Part shown: in pieces, positions 5,351-9,988 of the stretch | Position numbering within the stretch: position 1 is the stretch's first letter | How the letters are laid out: each line of letters begins with the position of its first letter | Assembly: GCA_029880275.1 (NCBI GenBank) | Contig: JAOUOQ010000051.1 | Location: 1-9,988 of the forward strand | Direction of reading: 5' to 3' | DNA from: Candidatus Aminicenantota bacterium | GTDB taxonomy: Bacteria; Acidobacteriota; B3-B38; Guanabaribacteriales; B3-B38 | DNA length: 9,988 bases | Made by a program: the position numbers and the translations under genes | Notes under the pieces: model-generated | Told to the model about the DNA's origin: nothing | Database searches by the model: none | Seen by the model: the letters and a program-made list of their open reading frames with translations, nothing else

Positions 5351-7767
5351 GAAGATACTATATACTGATTTTTTACTTGCTTATATCTCTCTTTATCTTC
5401 CGCAACATCATCGCTCAGCCAGGGTTTATCGGCTATCGTCACGACTGGAACATCCCCCCATTCAGGGAGCAGCTCCTGAAGATGGCATCTTATACTGATG
5501 GATTATCCGCCTGGAACCGCTCCCAGTTGGGCTCTCCCACTTTCTACCCGACTTTAGCCTTTTTCAACCTATTTTTAGCCCTGCTGGGATTAATCGGCTT
5601 TAACGGAGCCATTGTTACCAAGCTGCTTTTAGTGGTTCTCCTCAGCCTCATTGGCTGGTCAATGTATTATCTGGGGATAACCCTGAAGCTGGGGAGGGGG
5701 GCTTCCTTTCTGGCAGGGTTTCTCTATATGCTCAATCCTTTTGTCTTCAATCGCATCGCCGGAGGCAACCTCCCCGAGCTGGTCTCCTATGCTCTTCTCC
5801 CCCTGCTGATAGCCGCCATGGAAAAGTCGATGGCGGAGAGGGAGAAGCCCTATCCCTTTGCTGTCCTTGCAGGTCTGGCTTTAAGCTTAATGTCTGTGCA
5901 ATTTCAGTATCTTATACTCGGTGGTTTATTGATTTTGCTCTACTCCCTCTTTGCCTCCCAGAGGAGAGAGCTGGGGAAAAGGGTGAAAGCTCTTTTGGTG
6001 GTTGGGGGAGTTTTTTTCCTTTTGAACAGCTTCTGGATTCTGCCCATCTTTCAGAAGTATCAGCAGATGAACCGCCTGACCAAAGGGGTGGAGAGCCTCC
6101 GCTTTGTTGAACTGTGGAGCCCCAGATTTAGCGAGGTCATACGGCTGCAAGGGAATCGAGCTGCCTTCTTTGAAAACAGCCTGAGGGAGTCTTTTCTCCC
6201 TTATAGCTTATGGATGGGGCTGAGTTTCCTTCTCCCCTTATTGGTGATTGGCTGTGTGCTCTCTTTGAAAGCTAAAAGGAGATTGACCCTGTTTGTGGTG
6301 TTTACCTTTATGCTGGCCCTCTTCTTCTCCAAAGGGACTAATCCCCCTCTGGGAGGTGTATATGGCTGGCTGTATCTGAACCTACCCTTTGCCACCATTT
6401 TTAGAGAGAGTTATCGAATCTCGGCAGTGGTTGCCTTCTGTTACGCTCTGATGCTGGGTATATTTGTGGGGAACCTATCCACCCGCTGGAAAAAAGGTGA
6501 GAGTGATGGGAAACCGGCTCCAAAGAGGAGTTGGATTTCTCCCTGGAAGATTAACCTTATGGTCATCCTGTGCATCATCTTATTTTGCAATCCCTTCTTC
6601 AGCGGAGCGATCGAAAAGAACCTCCAGGTCAACAGATTACATCCCGAATATAAGAAGAACTACTCCCAGATAGCGAAGCTCCCCGGAGAGTTCCGCATTC
6701 TTTATGAGCCGTTGATTATCCCCATGAAGCCCAAGAAGAACCTTTTCGGTGGAGTAGACCCTTTAATCAGCTACCCACCAAAGCCATCGGTGGGTAACTA
6801 CATACCTTTAGCCTTCAACAAATTCTTAGCATTGAACTTGAACGATGACCACCCTATGCTTCTCCAGCATCTTCTGAATTTTATGTGCATTAGATATCTT
6901 ATGATGAGAAAAGATTATATCTCCGATTTTAGGGAATTTGCCTGGTATGTGAATAAATACCCCGATAGATATGGGCTGTGGGATAGTAAAAAGGCATTGA
7001 ATAATATTAAAAAGTTATCCCTCGAGGAAGACAAGAAGTGGAGCTCAGGCAAAATAACAGTATTCTCCAATAAAAGTGCCTATCCCTTTATCTATGGGGT
7101 CAATCCCGAGGAACTTTATTTCTGCGGCACGAACCTATCCTGGCTGGATGACCTCAAACTCAATAAGGGGCTCACCCTGTCAGACTATCGGTATTGCAAC
7201 CCTCTCGCAGGGGAATCCCCCCTCAATATAATGCTTCTCAATAACGACCAGTTAGAACTCACGCTCTCACTGGTGGATAGCTCTTACAAATTATACCCTC
7301 ATCAATTTGCCACCGAAATAGACGCCAAACGGGGATGGGTCAATCTCTTGCAGTGGAACAGCTGGTGGTGGTATAATTGGGATTATACTATGGAAGGGGG
7401 AGAGACGACTTTTACCCGAGCACATACTACCCTAAAATTTCCTCTGGCTATCTGGAGAGAGACAAATTACAGTGTATTTATTAAGGCATATCAGGGATTC
7501 AAGAGCGGGAGAATAGCTGTCGAATTGGCTGGCCAGGAGTTCACGCTCAATACCAAGAGTGAATTCAGCAAAGGATTCCGATGGTTTTATCTGGGAAGTA
7601 TGTCCCTTCGCAAAGGGAGATACCGGGTGATAATGAGTAACCTGGAAGGGGAAAGTGCGGTGGCGAAGCTGGCAGTGTTGCCAAGCGAAGAACTTGCTTT
7701 GGCCCAGGAGCTGGCTTTCAATATATTACGGAGTTCAAGGGTGGGCTATCTATTTACTAATTATTGA
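5347..7767 (+). CDS. Large polytopic membrane protein, putative GT-C glycosyltransferase (YfhO/AftD-like)
   Basis: An 806-residue protein with about 10-12 hydrophobic segments in the first 416 residues (for example 4-22, 68-86, 90-110, 118-135, 168-200, 214-234, 283-305, 312-328, 358-376, 402-416), then a soluble part of about 390 residues. Motifs seen: RHDW (31-34) just after the first membrane segment, where GT-C enzymes carry a catalytic Asp; NPFVFNRIAGGNLPEL (130-145); and FRESYRIS (352-359). These resemble bacterial GT-C-type proteins often annotated YfhO, PTPS-related membrane domain or AftD-like arabinosyltransferase. The exported part contains a Trp-rich patch (664-680) and an apparent C-terminal beta-sandwich (about 645-790). 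GT-C enzymes use polyprenyl-phosphate sugars on the outer face of the membrane, and a likely synthase for such a donor is encoded next. Enzymatic activity is inferred; a flippase-like or chaperone role is possible. Confidence 0.7.
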   Translation: MRRYYILIFYLLISLFIFRNIIAQPGFIGYRHDWNIPPFREQLLKMASYTDGLSAWNRSQLGSPTFYPTLAFFNLFLALLGLIGFNGAIVTKLLLVVLLSLIGWSMYYLGITLKLGRGASFLAGFLYMLNPFVFNRIAGGNLPELVSYALLPLLIAAMEKSMAEREKPYPFAVLAGLALSLMSVQFQYLILGGLLILLYSLFASQRRELGKRVKALLVVGGVFFLLNSFWILPIFQKYQQMNRLTKGVESLRFVELWSPRFSEVIRLQGNRAAFFENSLRESFLPYSLWMGLSFLLPLLVIGCVLSLKAKRRLTLFVVFTFMLALFFSKGTNPPLGGVYGWLYLNLPFATIFRESYRISAVVAFCYALMLGIFVGNLSTRWKKGESDGKPAPKRSWISPWKINLMVILCIILFCNPFFSGAIEKNLQVNRLHPEYKKNYSQIAKLPGEFRILYEPLIIPMKPKKNLFGGVDPLISYPPKPSVGNYIPLAFNKFLALNLNDDHPMLLQHLLNFMCIRYLMMRKDYISDFREFAWYVNKYPDRYGLWDSKKALNNIKKLSLEEDKKWSSGKITVFSNKSAYPFIYGVNPEELYFCGTNLSWLDDLKLNKGLTLSDYRYCNPLAGESPLNIMLLNNDQLELTLSLVDSSYKLYPHQFATEIDAKRGWVNLLQWNSWWWYNWDYTMEGGETTFTRAHTTLKFPLAIWRETNYSVFIKAYQGFKSGRIAVELAGQEFTLNTKSEFSKGFRWFYLGSMSLRKGRYRVIMSNLEGESAVAKLAVLPSEELALAQELAFNILRSSRVGYLFTNY

Positions 7768-7773
7768 AAGAAA

Positions 7774-8508
7774 GTGGAAAAAGACCAACTCCTTTCTGTA
7801 ATCATACCCGCCTTCAATGAGGAGCGAAGGATCGGGAAAACGCTGGACCACATCAGAGATTATCTGACAGAGAAGAACATCAATTATGAATTAATTGTAG
7901 TTGACGATTGCAGTAGGGACAACACCCCCCAGATTGTGCGCCAGTTGATGACCGAGGATGAGCATGTCATCATACTCAGAAACGGGAGGAACAGGGGGAA
8001 AGGCTACTCCATCAAAAGAGGCATTCTCAATGCCAGGGGAGATTACCTCCTCTATACTGATGCTGACCTCTCAACCCCTGTTGAGGAGTTTGACAAATTT
8101 ACCGAATGGCTGGACAAGGGCTACGACATTATTATCGGCTCCCGGGTAATCAAAGGAGCGGAAATATTAATACGCCAACCAGCTTACCGCATTCTGATGG
8201 GAGTGGTGTTCCGCACCTTCCGCCGTTTGCTGATGCTTTACCATATCTTCGATACTCAGTGCGGGTTCAAATGCTATCGGCGGGAAGTAGCTTATGAGAT
8301 TTTTCCCCGACAGCGCATCAAGGGCTTCACCTTTGATGTGGAGATTTTGTTTATCGCTCACAAGTATAACTACAGGATAAAAGAAGTTCCTATCCGCTGG
8401 CTTGATGATACCGATAGCAGGGTCCACCCCATAAAAGATTCCATCAAGATGCTGGCTGGTCTTTTGATGATAAAATGGAACAGCTTAAGGAGATTCTATG
8501 AGAGATAA
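7774..8508 (+). CDS. Polyprenyl-phosphate hexose synthase, GT2 (Alg5/DPM1-like)
   Basis: A 244-residue protein that matches the dolichyl-phosphate glucose/mannose synthase group of GT2 over its whole length. Seen: SVIIPAFNEE (residues 8-17), VVDDCSRDNT (42-51), NRGKGYSIKRG (73-83), the TDADLSTP metal site (95-102), GSR (122-124), DTQCGFKCYRR (160-170) and FTFDVE (185-190). It has no C-terminal transmembrane pair of the GtrB type, so it should act as a peripheral enzyme moving a hexose from a nucleotide sugar to undecaprenyl (or similar) phosphate. Whether the sugar is glucose, mannose or another cannot be read from sequence. The start is GTG at 7774, six bases after the upstream stop, because the core begins eight residues later and no ATG lies in that short gap. 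Its 3' end overlaps the next gene by 11 bases. Position suggests it feeds the GT-C-like protein. Confidence 0.88.
   Translation: MEKDQLLSVIIPAFNEERRIGKTLDHIRDYLTEKNINYELIVVDDCSRDNTPQIVRQLMTEDEHVIILRNGRNRGKGYSIKRGILNARGDYLLYTDADLSTPVEEFDKFTEWLDKGYDIIIGSRVIKGAEILIRQPAYRILMGVVFRTFRRLLMLYHIFDTQCGFKCYRREVAYEIFPRQRIKGFTFDVEILFIAHKYNYRIKEVPIRWLDDTDSRVHPIKDSIKMLAGLLMIKWNSLRRFYER
8487..8492 (+). promoter_or_regulatory. Shine-Dalgarno sequence AAGGAG for the sulfatase-like gene
   Basis: AAGGAG lies five bases before ATG 8498, inside the end of the hexose synthase gene. It is the strongest ribosome binding site in the operon and fixes the start of a gene whose reading frame runs off the window. Confidence 0.75.
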
Positions 8509-9988
8509 ACGGTCACATACAAGATTCAGCTGGGTGGAGATACCTTCTTTTCCCGCAAGAACATCCATTATTTTTCTTGTGGTTATTATTCTCTTTATTA
8601 TGGGCATAACTTCATGCAAGAAGAGCTCTTATCCTTCTGTTCATCGGTTTATTGACCATTACTCTATTACCAAGAAGCTCCTCAAATATGAGGAGCAGAT
8701 TTCTGCTATCAAATCTTTCGAATTCAACACTGATGGCAACGCCGAGGGATGGCAGCCGATCAACGGTATCGGCAGCTTTGTGGTGAAGGATGGTAAGCTG
8801 CACATCACCGCCATCAATGATGACCCCTACATGATTACCGATGTCGATTTCGATGCCGACCAGGTTACTGCCATTTCCGTCACCCTGAAGGTATCCAAGG
8901 GGGATTACGGCAAAATCTATTGGACCACCGAAAGCGACCCAGAGTTCTCCGAGGAGTTAAGTGAGGAGTTTGTGCTGGTGCCCGACAATGAGTTTCACAC
9001 CCATTATATCTTCACCGAAGACTTTACCAAATGGAAGGGAAGGATTAAGCAGTTCCGCTTAGACCCCACTGATAGCGAGGCGCAGATAGAGATAGACGAA
9101 ATCAAGCTGTTAAATCTTCCCATAGCAGAGCGCTACCGAGTAGAGCCAGCAGAAAAAAGATGGAGAGTTTTATACAAAGCAGCTATTAATAATGAGTCCC
9201 GAAATATCATTCTCGCTATTCCTCCATCTACAATTGAACAGACTGTATATGTCCCCCCAGGAGCTATTTTTGACTTCGGCTTCGGCATCCTCCGAAATGT
9301 GTGGGGTAGTCCGGGAGATGGTGTTCAGTTCTCGGTGAAGCTCACCGACCCTGATGGAAAAACCCACACTCTCTTTTCCCATTACATCGACCCCAAACAC
9401 CATCCCCAGCATCGCCGATGGTTCGATGCTAGAGTGGACCTCTCACCCTGGGAGGGCAAAAGGGTAAAGCTCGCTCTGCAGACCGAGGGCTCCTTTCCCA
9501 TTGAGCCTCCCTTTAGCCGAAAGCCAGACCTCCGCCACGACTATGCCATATGGAGCGACCCCACCGTCTACAGCCCGAAAATTGAACAGAAAGAGCCCAA
9601 TGTGATCCTCATAGTGCTGGATACTTTGCGGGCTGATACTCTGGGCTGTTACGGCTACCGGCGCCCCACCTCACCCAATATAGACCGGCTGGCAGAAGAC
9701 CTCCATTCAGTCCGCTTCACCCGAGCTTTCAGCAGCTCCCCCTGGACTTTCCCCTCCCATACCAATATGTTCACCTCCAAACACCTGGCCATGAACCTCT
9801 ATTATGAGTCGGGGAGGCTCTATCGGAAGGAACTCACCCTGGCAGAGGTTTTGAGAGATGCCGGATATAACACGGTTGCTATTACCGGAGGAGTATATGT
9901 CTCTTACAAATTGGCAATTGACAAGGGGTTCGACCTCTACTGGGAGACTCCCGAACCGGATCTGGGAAAGATAGATGAGATTTACAGC
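8498..9988 (+). CDS. Membrane-anchored sulfatase / alkaline-phosphatase-superfamily protein (3' partial)
   Basis: The frame is open for 497 codons to the right edge. Seen: a basic N-terminus, a hydrophobic segment (residues 24-36) and ITSC at 37-40, a plausible lipobox with Cys40, although the n-region is unusually long. Two beta-rich segments follow (about 73-206, with a carbohydrate-binding-module-like EGW...DGKL...DDP pattern, and about 222-360). The catalytic domain begins at 367 with NVILIVLDTLRADTLGCYGY (Asp375 as metal ligand). It continues with SPNIDRLA, SSSPWTFPSH (412-420) and LAEVLRDAGYNTVAITGG, and is cut off before the C-terminal metal ligands. Where sulfatases have Cys/Ser in C/S-x-P-S/x-R, this protein has Thr417 (T-F-P-S-H), so formylglycine formation is not expected. 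It probably acts outside the inner membrane on the envelope glycan, as a phosphotransferase, phosphodiesterase or divergent sulfatase. The start follows a strong Shine-Dalgarno and overlaps the hexose synthase gene by 11 bases. Confidence 0.85.
   Translation, partial: MRDKRSHTRFSWVEIPSFPARTSIIFLVVIILFIMGITSCKKSSYPSVHRFIDHYSITKKLLKYEEQISAIKSFEFNTDGNAEGWQPINGIGSFVVKDGKLHITAINDDPYMITDVDFDADQVTAISVTLKVSKGDYGKIYWTTESDPEFSEELSEEFVLVPDNEFHTHYIFTEDFTKWKGRIKQFRLDPTDSEAQIEIDEIKLLNLPIAERYRVEPAEKRWRVLYKAAINNESRNIILAIPPSTIEQTVYVPPGAIFDFGFGILRNVWGSPGDGVQFSVKLTDPDGKTHTLFSHYIDPKHHPQHRRWFDARVDLSPWEGKRVKLALQTEGSFPIEPPFSRKPDLRHDYAIWSDPTVYSPKIEQKEPNVILIVLDTLRADTLGCYGYRRPTSPNIDRLAEDLHSVRFTRAFSSSPWTFPSHTNMFTSKHLAMNLYYESGRLYRKELTLAEVLRDAGYNTVAITGGVYVSYKLAIDKGFDLYWETPEPDLGKIDEIYS

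Noticed and set aside
6464..6673. Small plus-strand frame inside the membrane protein gene
   Set aside because: It lies wholly within a well-supported gene in another frame, with no ribosome site and low-complexity Arg/Ser-rich content.
2805..7382. Identical 12-base string tggtataattgg in the first glycosyltransferase gene and in the membrane protein gene
   Set aside because: Both encode a Trp-Tyr-Asn-Trp run in unrelated contexts; one shared 12-mer is not evidence of a dispersed repeat.

Overview
The window reads as a bacterial chromosome segment with every recognisable gene on the + strand. An intrinsic terminator, Shine-Dalgarno sequences (AAGGAG before the last gene) and ATGA-type gene overlaps support a bacterium. 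Mixed codon use with many AGA/AGG arginine and ATA isoleucine codons, together with the protein families present, would fit an uncultivated candidate-phylum lineage. That placement is a guess, and nothing here fixes the taxon.

Layout. Positions 2-1603 hold the C-terminal part of a large secreted protein: the end of a zinc metallopeptidase domain (HETGH, a downstream Asp, a Cys-rich segment with a Met-turn candidate), then six tandem FG-GAP/EF-hand-like repeats and a PPC-like beta-sandwich. It ends at a strong rho-independent terminator (1625-1660). An AT-rich gap of about 400 bases follows, containing a candidate promoter (perfect TTGACA at 1858-1863). Six tightly packed genes then run to the window edge: a family 2 glycosyltransferase (GT2, 2061-2966), an FAD-dependent amine-oxidase/UDP-galactopyranose-mutase-like oxidoreductase (2996-4300), a second GT2 (4325-5350), an 806-residue polytopic membrane protein of the GT-C/YfhO/AftD type (5347-7767), an Alg5/DPM1-like polyprenyl-phosphate hexose synthase (7774-8508), and the first 497 codons of an envelope-anchored sulfatase/alkaline-phosphatase-superfamily protein (8498-9988, open at the edge). 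Gaps are 29, 24 and 6 bases and overlaps are 4 and 11 bases, so this looks like one operon.

Working model (inference): the two GT2 enzymes build a glycan in the cytoplasm and the FAD enzyme remodels a sugar or other intermediate. The Alg5-like enzyme loads a hexose onto a polyprenyl phosphate. The GT-C-like membrane protein uses that lipid-linked donor on the outer face of the membrane, and the sulfatase-like protein edits the finished envelope polymer. The most notable detail is that the last protein has Thr at the position where true sulfatases carry the Cys/Ser that becomes formylglycine. That points to phospho-transfer or phosphodiester chemistry rather than classical sulfate hydrolysis. 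I saw no CRISPR array, tRNA, rRNA, transposase or attachment site.
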